Assembly: GCA_963921795.1 (NCBI GenBank)
Contig: OY997642.1
Coordinates: forward strand, 27,801,960-27,865,959
Source: Nannobrachium achirus
Lineage: Eukaryota > Chordata > Actinopteri > Myctophiformes > Myctophidae
Length of the DNA stretch: 64,000 nucleotides
Reading direction: 5' to 3'
Under the pieces are notes generated by a model. It saw nothing but the letters and a program-made list of their open reading frames with translations, was not told the origin of the DNA and did not search any database. The position numbers and the translations under genes are program-made. Of this stretch, positions 10,647-19,848 are shown one piece after another. Each line of letters begins with the position of its first letter. The stretch's first letter is position 1.

Positions 10647-11240
10647 AAGATTATAGTTTAATATACTGTTGCCGTTGTCATTAATGTGTACCATCCACAT
10701 GATTTTAAACACAGGACTAAGGAACTGGCATTGACAAGATTAACTTAAAGGAAACAATATATACACCTGGGATGCCCATATATGGGCATGCTGATAACTG
10801 TTCTTAGGGGGGACAAACTTTTGGGGTTTTGGGGTTACAGAAAAGGTTACAGACAAAGTTCCATTGAACTCAATGGACATTTGTTTTTTTTTGGGGAAAC
10901 AGAAAAGATTACAGAAAAAGTTGATTTAATGAACTGCTAAAATGTGCTGCTAAAATTTGACCATTTGATATGGGGCTAAAAAAAATAAAGATGCAATAAG
11001 TTACATTATACATTGTATAATTCAAGGTGGGGAAGGAAGCCTATTCTATGGCCAGACCACTGGGGGATATTTGGGGTGAAACCCCTGTTGAATTGGACTG
11101 TTCCTGCGCTGGCCATCCCCTGAAAGAAAAAAAAGGCTTGGCCTAAAGTTACATTTTAGTAGACATGCAGTTAGTAGACACATGGCCATCTTCAGTCAAA
11201 TATGAACTTCACATATGATTCAACATCTTCACACATTTCT
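10647..11240. other. Spacer between klhdc3-like copy and mpi
   Basis: Holds one isolated CCCATATATGGGCATG core near 10775. A run of ten T at about 10882-10891 could be the remnant poly(A) tail of the minus-strand mpi copy, about 350 bp beyond its stop. Confidence 0.35.
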
Positions 11241-12509
11241 CTACAAGAGGCAGCAGGCTCGGAACATGGTCATCCCTGACTGGGAAGTAACATTCAGGGA
11301 GACGCTCTCATTGGCCGACACAAACAGGACAGTGCCCTGCCATAGAGTGATGTCAGAGTGGCCCGTGGCCAAGGTTGCTGTGGCGTTGCCCTCGATGACC
11401 AGGAGGATCCCGGCGCCGTCCAGTGGGGCCACAGTGTACCGCTTGACCGATGCCGGTACCTGTAGCTTCATGACAGTGAAGTCTGATATGGGGGGGTCAT
11501 AGAGGGTCACGCAGGGGTCAGAGGGATCCTGGGAAGAGGGGAAAATCTTGGAACTGGATGGAGCAGGACTGTAGTTCAACATCTCACACAACGTGTTGAC
11601 ATCCCTATATTTGGTCGTCAGGCCACCTCGAACTGTGTTGTCTGAACATGCCATGCACTCTAAACAGTCACCACACAGGTAGGCATGGGCCTCATTGGCA
11701 CCGAGGAACATGGCCTGGCCGGGTTCTAGCACTATGTGATTCAGGAAGTAGATGGCGAAACATCCGATGTCACCGGGAAACTGGGAGTGGAGGCGGAGCA
11801 ACAGCTCCCCGTTGCTACTGGATGTATTGCGTCCTGCCGTGGAGTCCTCTGTGACTCTCTTCACCAGCAAGTTCAACTGGTTGACAAGCTCTTTCTGCTC
11901 ACAGTTCATCATCCTCGTGAAGCACTTCTTCAGGGCTCCACCCATACGGATCGCATCGCCCACGCTGCACTGCAGCTCCTCCGCCGCCTTACTCCCAACC
12001 AGCGCACGAAACTCAGGGACCGATGTCAGGAAACCCAGGATCTCCTCTACAGGCCTGAAGCCACAGAGCCCCTGGAAGTGGGTGAGAGCGATGGCCATTT
12101 CTGGTTTGTGGTTGTCATCTGGGTAATGTTCAGGAAATTGAGCATGGAGCCGAGCAGCCAGCTCCCTATTGGGATGTGCCTGTATGGACAGTGCTGTGTT
12201 GACGGACAGTGCCTTGAAAAGGAAAGGAAGCTTTCCCTGAAAGGCGTCTTTGACCTTTGACCCCAGACAGGCAGGGTTCTGGGTAATCCACTCTCCAAGG
12301 GTCCTCTGAGATATTCTGTTGTCTTTGATCTGGGCATCACCGTTAGGGTGAGCACCCATCCACAGCTCTGCATATGGTTTGCCATCATCTATGACAGCCA
12401 GGGGGTCCCCACCAACAACCAGTTTGGCTACCTGACTGTCGAGCCCAACCTTCCCCCATGCATAGTTCTGAACAGCACAGGTCAGTGGAAATACTCTCAC
12501 TTCCTCCAT
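11241..12509 (-). CDS. mpi: Intact intronless mannose-6-phosphate isomerase (probable retrogene)
   Basis: MPI interconverts fructose-6-phosphate and mannose-6-phosphate in the cytosol, feeding GDP-mannose for glycosylation. From ATG 12509 the minus strand encodes 422 residues, against 423 in human MPI. It begins [20 protein letters not shown] and ends [23 protein letters not shown], matching the family end to end. The zinc ligands are present: Gln110 and His112 in SIQAHPN, Glu137 in HKPEMAIAL and the His of the AHAYL segment. The active-site Arg of [11 protein letters not shown] is also intact. An upstream in-frame ATG at 12602 would add 31 residues not seen in the family, so I prefer 12509. 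Vertebrate MPI genes have about eight exons; this copy has none of the introns and no damage. It is on the opposite strand to the hexokinase and urm1 copies, so the copies were not inserted as one unit. Confidence 0.92.
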   Translation of the reverse strand: MEEVRVFPLTCAVQNYAWGKVGLDSQVAKLVVGGDPLAVIDDGKPYAELWMGAHPNGDAQIKDNRISQRTLGEWITQNPACLGSKVKDAFQGKLPFLFKALSVNTALSIQAHPNRELAARLHAQFPEHYPDDNHKPEMAIALTHFQGLCGFRPVEEILGFLTSVPEFRALVGSKAAEELQCSVGDAIRMGGALKKCFTRMMNCEQKELVNQLNLLVKRVTEDSTAGRNTSSSNGELLLRLHSQFPGDIGCFAIYFLNHIVLEPGQAMFLGANEAHAYLCGDCLECMACSDNTVRGGLTTKYRDVNTLCEMLNYSPAPSSSKIFPSSQDPSDPCVTLYDPPISDFTVMKLQVPASVKRYTVAPLDGAGILLVIEGNATATLATGHSDITLWQGTVLFVSANESVSLNVTSQSGMTMFRACCLL

Positions 12510-13150
12510 GGCTGCTCCTTCTGCTGTCAGAGCTCTCTGCTCTATGCTATAAGGATGATGTAACAGCTGTTGTCTTAAACAGTAGCAGTGCAAACCTGTC
12601 AAGGATGGAGATCATTAAGGAAGTCTGGGGATGGAAGAGAACAGTACATAACCCATGCCAAATTCCTTCTACTGAATGAGCTCAGCTCAACGATGAACCT
12701 GCAAGAGAAAAATAAGGAAATTAAAATTAGTCTAAATCCCTGAAATTGTAGTAAGAGAACAGGGAATGTTTATAGGCTTTTCTTTTACATTTGTATGTAG
12801 TCAAGAATAGGGAACGTTTTAACGTAGAAATAGGCCTGCACAAGTAATCAAACATCATGAATGAATTTTGAACAAAGGGTCTGCCTTTTTGATCTTGAAA
12901 AGATTTCACAAGATCATCATGGCTCCCATTTGGAGCTCAACTTATGTAGCCAGCCTGTGACCTTTCTATGACACATGACTCCATATTTGGGCAAGGGCTC
13001 ACCCGATCCAACAAATATTGACTTCTATCTTATTAAACTATATAGAAAAGTTACTTCACAATTCAAGTAATTTCACAATACAAATATGTCCCTCAAAGGC
13101 ATTGGCCTAGCTTCGTGGGAGGTGATTTTTATTATGCAAATTAATGTTTT
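12510..13150. other. Flank of mpi, no gene seen
   Basis: Upstream region of the mpi copy. Frames seen here are antisense shadows or too short to judge. No promoter motif stands out. Confidence 0.3.
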
Positions 13151-13154
13151 TATA

Positions 13155-13193
<39 letters not shown>
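13151..13193. repeat. (TATC)n microsatellite
   Basis: About ten TATC units. Confidence 0.95.
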
Positions 13194-13243
13194 TAGCCAT
13201 GTCTATGTATTTGTGTCTGTCTGTTTGTCATGGGTTGCATTTG

Positions 13244-13376
13244 TAGTCCTACAGCGGCCATGTTGAGGACCAACACAGGTGCTTCAATTGTCTGATTGGC
13301 ATAGAAATAATGTTCTAATCTACGCCAATCAGAACACCTGTGTTGGTCCTCAACATGGCCTCTGTATGACTACAAT
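13244..13376. mobile_element. Fold-back MITE, about 133 bp
   Basis: The left arm (TTTGTAGTCCTACAGCGGCC, ATGTTGAGGACCAACACAGG) and the right arm (CACCTGTGTTGGTCCTCAAC, ATGGCCTCTGTATGACTACA) pair over about 55 bp around a short loop. The central ATTGG/CCAAT pairing extends the stem. It looks like a small palindromic non-autonomous DNA transposon. Confidence 0.8.
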
Positions 13377-14501
13377 GGAAAACTACAAGGCGCCCTCTGG
13401 AAAAAGTAGGCCATAGGCCATACATAAATGACCTAGTCAAATCTATGCATGTCTGTGTGTGTGTGTCTGTGTGTCTGTGTATGCCCGTAGCCAATCAGAC
13501 AACAATGCTGATTTGACGTTGGGCTCGGGCATGTCCGTATTTGAGCATTGATGTTGGATGTGGCTAATCCATATATGGGCATATTCGCCGATTTGCACTG
13601 ACATCTAGCATATCCAGTCCATACATAGGCATATTTTGGCCTGTTGAAATTTTAGTGAATCGCTGAGCTGCGCTGTTAAGTATCTATAAGATAACAGACA
13701 ATCGCTGAGTGGCACTTTAAGGGACCATGGAAAGAAAGACACTTTGACACGGTTTTGCATTATTACCTATAGTGCAGCAGTTAACCAAAACAATCGTTCA
13801 GTTTGTGATACAAGCATGAAATTTGGTACACTTATAGCCAAAGGCATTCCAAAAAGAACTGGATATGGAGGCATCATGAATTTTCAACATGGCGCCCATG
13901 GCAGACATTTTTCAAAATGGCCGCCAGCAACAACCGTTTACTTATGAGTAATGGATATAATATGATATTTTTACCATATCTACCATACATAGTACTTGGT
14001 AAATGTCTTTTGGATAATTTAAAAGTTGTCATTGAATATTCAAGATGGCTGCCATTTTTCAAGATGGCAGCCATCACTTGTATGATATGGGTGATCTTGG
14101 TGTCAAATCATGTCAGTCATTTTTTATGATGCAGAATTCAAATTTGGAACTTTGGAATTGGCCAGAAGCTTCCTTCTATCTCACTGTATACTGTATACAG
14201 TATAGTATCACTGTTTCTTTCATGATGGCAGCCATAGGGCCAAAATCTAAATTTTAATTGCAAAAAAATAGAGCTATTATCTATTTGATTGGAATTAACT
14301 GTTAATTAAAAACGTAACGATCCCTATATCAGCAAAAACAGAACATGTTTGTATGACTTTCACATAGTTACCTGGATGGTGTAGGGTACAGATCGCACAG
14401 TAATTACATGGTACTGGATGAATGATCAGGCTAGGTGTAGGGACATTTTCTTATCCGAACGTAGGTGTATCCCACTAGAGGTCCACTAGAGTTTGCGGCC
14501 A

Positions 14502-14868
14502 CTTCCTTACTGTACTGTAGTGTACTGTACTGTAGTGTACTGTACCTTTCTGTACCATAATGCACCGTACTGTACTGTACTGTACTGTACTGTACTGTAC
14601 TGTACTGTACTGTGCCATACTGTACTGTGCCTTACTGTACGTTACTGTCCTTGCTGTACTGTACCTTACTGTACTGTACTGTACTGTGCCTTACTGTACC
14701 GTACCATACCGTACCGCACCGTACTGTACCGTAGTGTAGTGTAGTGTAGTGTACTGCACCTTACTGTCCTGTCCTGTCCTGTCCTGTCCTGTACTGTACT
14801 GTACTGTACTGTACTGTACTGTACTGTACTGTACTGTACTGTACTGTACCTTACTCTGCTGTACTGTA
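14502..14868. repeat. TGTAC-type pentanucleotide satellite
   Basis: About 360 bp of CTGTA units with variants such as TAGTG, CCGTA and CCTGT, inside the transposon interior. Open frames read through it on both strands only because of the repeat. Confidence 0.95.
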
Positions 14869-15008
14869 AAACAACAAAGCTCAATCATAAGTGCATGCTG
14901 AAGTATAATGAAACCATGTTGAAAAGAGCAAAAATGTGAGCATGCAGTGAAAGTCCTGATCAGAATTAATGCAAACTCAGAAGGTCCCAGCCAAGTCAGA
15001 CTCCTGAC

Positions 15009-15335
15009 ATGAGACAGGACATCTGTTTATTCTGCAGACAGCCTGCTGGCAATGAATGCCTTCATGAGGCTGCAATATTTCAACTGGACAATCGGGTGCG
15101 TGCTGCTACATGCATCCCTACTTCCAGAAACAGAATTACTTGGGCGACTTATAGTGCTGAGGACATGGTGGCTATTGAAGCTAGGTATCACTCCAGATGT
15201 CTAGTAGGTATCGAGCCAGAAAGGCTAACTTAGAAGGTCTTGTAGAAGAGCATCAACCTCTGGTGTTGTGTTTGCTGAGTTGTTGCTTTACATAGAAGAG
15301 ACCAGACAATGACCCTGACCCACATCTAGTCGTCC
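15009..15335 (+). pseudogene. Decayed N-terminal piece of the family X transposon protein
   Basis: The frame from 15009 reads MRQDICLFCRQPAGNECLHE, then AAIFQLDNRVRAA and SAEDMVAIEARYHSRCLVGI. This is the CxxC...H...YHxxCL zinc-finger-like start of a large family of fish and invertebrate proteins that I recall as beginning CxFCxKPxxxEGLHxAxTF. Just downstream another frame gives FAELLLYIEETR, the next recognisable block of that family, so the piece is broken by at least one frameshift. The C-terminal blocks of the same family occur in the related element at 51 kb. Its role is inferred only: it is probably the element's DNA-binding or transposase protein. Confidence 0.7.
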
Positions 15336-16606
15336 AATCGGAAATGTTGAAGGGACCTGGCCAAGTTCATTAAACTGGATTAAATTCTCTCAAGTGAAGT
15401 GTATCCACTCCCCTTGTCTGCTCGCTTGGACTGCAAAGGACATCTCAATGCCTCTGCCGTGTGTTCTTGGCATATAATACCAGTCAATATCCAGTCAGTC
15501 TTGGCTGTGCAAGAAGTTGAAGGTCCTTCACAAGTTGTAATTTCTTATACATTTTCACATCCAACAAATAAAAACAATGTTTGCAGTAGGCAGAGGGACT
15601 ATCCTTTATAGGGAAACAATTCAAGTATGGGATATTACTCTAGGTTCGGATAAGAAAATTGCCCTACACCTGACCCAATCGTTCATCCATGTAAGTCCTG
15701 TGCGATACACCATCCGGGGAACTATGTGAAAGTCATACAAAGCCCTGTTACCCTTGGCTCGGGTCTCCCGTGTTGGCACATCCTGTCCATTCAGGTGCGG
15801 CTATCTAACTACATCTGTAGATGTGGGGATAACATTAGATAGCATTTAGAAAACTAAACTACACTACCACTAAAATATCACCATCAGCACATTAATAACA
15901 GAAACTATGGCATTATTAAGCGGAGTGTATTTAGCTTGCACTGAACCCCATGAGTTTCATAGCAGTGGTGTCACCAGTGTGCCCTAGCTGTGCTTCAACA
16001 TCCACTATATTACATTCCATTCATTGAATGGTTCAGTTGTTTCTGATATAGGGATTGTTACGTTTATTGGATCAAATTTGAATTCCAATAAAATAGATAA
16101 TTGCTCTATGTTGGCCATATGGCTGCCATCTTGAAAGAAACAGTGATAATATACTGTATATACAGTATACAGTGAGATAGAAGGACACTTCTGGCCAATT
16201 CCAAAGTTCCAAATTTGAATTCTGCATCATAAAGAATTACTGATATCAGACAGTCATACAAGTTACGGCTGCCATCTTGAAAAATGGTGGCCATCTTGAA
16301 TATTCAATGACAATTTCTCAGTTATCTAAAATACCTTTACCAAGTACTATGTATGGTAAATATGATATAATATCATATTATATCCATTACGCATAAGAAA
16401 ACAGTTGTTGTTGGTGGCTATTTTGAAAAATCGGCTGCCATGGGCGCCATGTTGAAAATTCATGATGCCTCCATATCCAAATCTTTGGGAAATACCTTTG
16501 GCTATAAGTGTACCAAATTTCATGCTTGTATCACAAACTGAACGATTCCTTTATATTTAGCAGCTAAGCCGCTGGACTACTACATAATTCTGTATTTGGC
16601 AGAAAT

Positions 16607-16912
16607 ATGGTGGTGCCCGTAGCACTTCACTTGGAGTTTCAAGGAGGGGCTGAGTTACTCTTTGATGGTGTGAAAGAACATGCTGTGACTCTTCCAAGCC
16701 AATCAGAGCCTTGGGACATGAAGCAGCTGCTAGTTTGGATTCGACAGAACCTGCTGAAAGAACGGTCAGAGCTCTTTGTCCAAGGAGACACTGTAAGACC
16801 TGGCATTCTGGTGCTCATCAATGAAGAAGATTGGGAGCTTGTGGGGGAGTTGGAGTACCAGCTTCAGGACCAAGATAATATTGTGTTCATTTCAACTCTA
16901 CATGGGGGTTAG
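16607..16912 (+). CDS. urm1: Intact intronless urm1 (ubiquitin-related modifier 1)
   Basis: A 101-codon frame, exactly the length of human URM1. It contains [42 protein letters not shown] and [21 protein letters not shown]1 is a sulfur carrier: its C-terminal Gly-Gly is activated by MOCS3 as a thiocarboxylate and donates sulfur for 2-thiolation of wobble uridines in cytosolic tRNAs, and it can also be attached to proteins under oxidative stress. The terminal GG is intact. The N-terminal stretch [12 protein letters not shown] fits the first beta strand. Vertebrate URM1 genes have several introns; none is present, so this is another mRNA-derived copy. It starts only 60 bp after the right arm of the transposon at 16547, whose arm might supply promoter sequence. 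Confidence 0.92.
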   Translation: MVVPVALHLEFQGGAELLFDGVKEHAVTLPSQSEPWDMKQLLVWIRQNLLKERSELFVQGDTVRPGILVLINEEDWELVGELEYQLQDQDNIVFISTLHGG

Positions 16913-18000
16913 ATGATAAGACACTCACATTTCAGCTGCATGTACGGGTGGGTGACGTGACGTAACGTTTTCGCTGTCCTCGGTGTCAAACATGTATAAA
17001 TAAAAAATATATTTGTCAAAAACCTTCTGAATATTGTGCAGGACATTAAGCTTTATGTAAACTTACTCAAGATTAAAACATTTCATTCCTCATTTCTTCA
17101 GAATTTTCAACCAAACATGGCAAAACTCATATGGTGTGACTGTCCTGACCTTGTTTCTCAAAGTGGGAACTTGAATAAAACTAAGAAAAAGAATTGCTAA
17201 AAATCATTTGAAAATGAATTTAGGCTAAAAAAATGTCTATTTGTGAGCCTATATCTTTTCAAAGTCAAAGCATAATGTTTTCAGTCATTTCTGATCAAAA
17301 ACCTTTTGTCCCCCGAACCAAAATCATTTGGTGTGACACTAGTTTGGACAAATTAAACAGGCAATTATTTGGACACCTATTGGCTAGAGAGGTCCTTCTT
17401 CTGTAAGGCTATTCAGCACTCCCAGCACAACTGCAAGACAGGTGTCTGAGGTGAGTTATGATTTTAACATTTTCATGAAATGCCATCTTGTTGAAACTTT
17501 GACAAACTCACCACTTTGGACGTTGGTGTGACACCTTTTCATTAAAAAAAGGTTAAGTTATTTGAAGTTTTGGTCATATTTCCATGTAGATCTAGGTTGC
17601 TTTGTTATAGCTAGCATGCTGTTAGCATGCTAATGTGTACATAGTAGCCTCAAGGTAAACCTAAATGCAGAAAACGTAATATGGTGTGACACTTAATCAT
17701 AATGGTGTGACATGTCTGCTTGTCACGCCATATGACTTGATTGTCACACCATATGATTTATACTGTATTTAACTACAGATATAACAATAAATAACAAAGT
17801 TCCATGTTTCTTTTGTACATTTAAACATTTGTTTTAAACATTTTTACATAAAATGTAATTTAGCTTCATTCAGTGATACTTCAAATTCATCAGACAGAGC
17901 AGAAACCCCTTCACAGAAACCTTAACATATTGTTTCAATCTAAACAATATTTTCTCTTTGTCTTAAACTATACATTCCATTTTCTTTTGTCAGCTGGAAA

Positions 18001-18195
18001 ATGACAAGTGCTGAGAGAACGAGAAAGTACAGGGAGAAACTAAACAATGACCCAGCAAGGAGAGAGGAGCCAAAGGGGCGAGACTGCATTTTCTACGAAG
18101 AGCAGGAGGTTGTCTGTGGCATAGCAGAACCGCAACAAGGCAGCCGGTTTGCTACCCTCACCAAATACGACTGGCTGATGTACAATACAGTCTAA
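18001..18195 (+). pseudogene. Short frame with a transposon-protein-like N-terminus
   Basis: MTSAERTRKYREKLNNDPARR resembles the start of a multicopy family of fish proteins (SAAERxRxYRxKLxxxPE..) that I associate with DNA transposons. The continuation (FYEEQEVVCGIAE.., YDWLMYNTV) looks like the far end of such a protein, so the frame probably spans an internal deletion. It sits centrally in the element at 16943-19365. Family recognition is from memory only. Confidence 0.45.
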
Positions 18196-18288
18196 ATGTA
18201 TAATCTAATCTGATCTAATACTTTTGTACTTTCACTCACTGGACTGGACAGTGGACAGTGTTAAGGTAGGACCCGAGACAAAACTAGC

Positions 18289-18353
18289 GAAAATAGCTGA
18301 TCTACAAGCTCTCAACACGTTGTGCTGCGAAAGCTTGTAGATCAGCTATTTTC
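18289..18353. repeat. Hairpin family H, copy 1 (near-perfect)
   Basis: GAAAATAGCTGATCTACAAG is followed by CTC, a loop, then AAGCTTGTAGATCAGCTATTTTC. Arms of about 24 bp pair around a loop of roughly 17 bases rich in CG. This is the reference copy for the hairpin family seen about 15 times further right. Confidence 0.9.
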
Positions 18354-19555
18354 GGAGTTGCGCAACCCAGCACTCTTTAGCTAGTGGAGATGTGGTGTAA
18401 TGTCATGATTCCTAATTACATTTGTTCAACACAAAATGCTGTGTTCAAGTTCAGGAGACTTCGGAAAAAAGCAATTTACCTGAATGCTGAGTTCTGTTTC
18501 CACTAATTGGTGTTAATAAAATGTTGCCTTGGCTCCAAGTGTGGCTATGCGCCTTATTGTCTCTTTAGGATCCTTCTGCCGTGGGCCGGCAGAAGACTTA
18601 GGTGTGCGTAGCATTCCTGTGCACATCCTCATCATCCATCTACTACTACAATTCTTTCTTATCCCATGTTAAAGCCCTACAATAATATCCTGTTCAGAAA
18701 TATTAAGGCCATGTTATCCTGGGTAATTGTTTAATCAATCAGTAAAGTTCAGTACTCACTAATAGGTAGGTTAAAACACAGTTTGCTTTGACACATGAAG
18801 ATATGATCATACGGTGTGACACTAAATCATTTGGTGTGACATTCCAAATAGTGAAAAGTCATACCTTTATTAATGATTAAACCAAAAAAATGTTTATGGA
18901 TTACATAGAGAATATTATCAGGAAGAGTCACAAATATTTGTGTAATTTTAGAGAAAGTTTTGACAGAATACATTTAAAATATGTTGTAAGATCATGAACA
19001 TGGGCCTCACACAGAGTGTCGATTATGAAAAAAATATACAGATATAATTAATTTTCAAAAAACTATAGTGGATCACTGGTTAGTTATGATAAAGGACTTT
19101 GATAAAGTGAGTAACTTAAGAAAGATGTACTCCATTTTCATTTTATGAACAATTATTTTCATGTCACACCATATGACGATTTTAGGCCAACAAATTTAAG
19201 TACAACAAATTGCTGAATAAAGTCTGATTCCAATAAAATATCTAAAAACAAAATGTATTTCCATAAGGTTGAGAGTGAGTAGAACAAAAGTAAATAACTT
19301 TTATGCCTGCAATTTAAAGTTTTTTTAAAAACACATTTTTTGGGGCGTCACGTCACTGACCCGTATACAAAAGTCCAAACACCTTACAGTACACTCGTAA
19401 CCACCTCTGTCTATCAAGAAGAATTCAAATGGAACTATACCGTCTTTCAGTGTCACATGAACTAAAACGAAGAGCATCTATGATTTCAGCTGTTGTTCTT
19501 GTGTTCCCAGAAGATTATGTCTAAATGACATTATTTATGCCCAAATATGTACACA

Positions 19556-19625
19556 CACCCATATATGGAGATCCCAGATGTGAGCGCAAATCAGAGTTGT
19601 TCAGTTCCAAATATGGACATAAACA
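19556..19625. repeat. Rightmost ATATGGGCAT-family fragment
   Basis: CCCATATATGGAGATCCCAG and CCAAATATGGACATAAAC are recognisable but decayed members of the minisatellite of array 1. Confidence 0.5.
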
Positions 19626-19790
19626 GCATGAAAGCAAATCAAATCATTTTTAGGCAATGCTTTCTGTTGCGTGCGATGTCTTTGAAGAGCTCTATGGGCG
19701 AGAGACAGAAAGGGTGAGGAGATATTAAGTAGAAAGGGGAAGAGGGAGGGAGTGAAAGGGTGTGACATCAGACCAGACCGAGCTTGATCA

Positions 19791-19792
19791 GC

Positions 19793-19846
<54 letters not shown>
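19791..19846. repeat. (GA)n microsatellite
   Basis: About 25 GA units. Confidence 0.95.

Positions 19847-19848
<2 letters not shown>

Larger units (their letters stand above)
13792..16547. mobile_element. DNA transposon with very long inverted arms (family X, copy A)
   Basis: The left arm runs from 13792 (AATCGTTCAGTTTGTGATAC) to about 14465. The right arm runs from about 15640 to 16547 in reverse complement, with about 300 bp of extra sequence in it at 15735-16035. Both arms contain repeated AAGATGGC(A/G/T)GCC motifs. The outer 30 bases (TCGTTCA.TTTGTGAT.CAAGCATGAAA) are shared with the element at 50992-53455, so the two belong to one family. The interior carries a TGTAC microsatellite and a decayed piece of a transposon protein. 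No target duplication could be fixed. The combination of arms, interior gene and a second copy makes a cut-and-paste element likely; the superfamily is uncertain. Confidence 0.85.
16943..19365. mobile_element. DNA transposon remnant with GGTGTGACA motifs
   Basis: The ends match in inverted orientation: TACGGGTGGGTGACGTGACG at 16943 and the reverse complement TACGGGTCAGTGACGTGACG ending at 19365. Inside, a CATATGGTGTGACA-like motif occurs at least nine times in both orientations (17128, 17326, 17523, 17680, 17702, 17720, 17742, 18808, 18828, 19162). Repeated subterminal motifs of this kind are usual binding sites for a transposase. A 64-codon frame lies at 18001. A palindromic hairpin element has landed inside at 18289. 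No target duplication could be settled. Confidence 0.65.

Noticed and set aside
14493-14888. Overlapping frames with Tyr-Cys-Thr-Val or Ser-Thr-Val-Gln-Tyr repeats
   Set aside because: Translation of the TGTAC satellite; no independent coding evidence.
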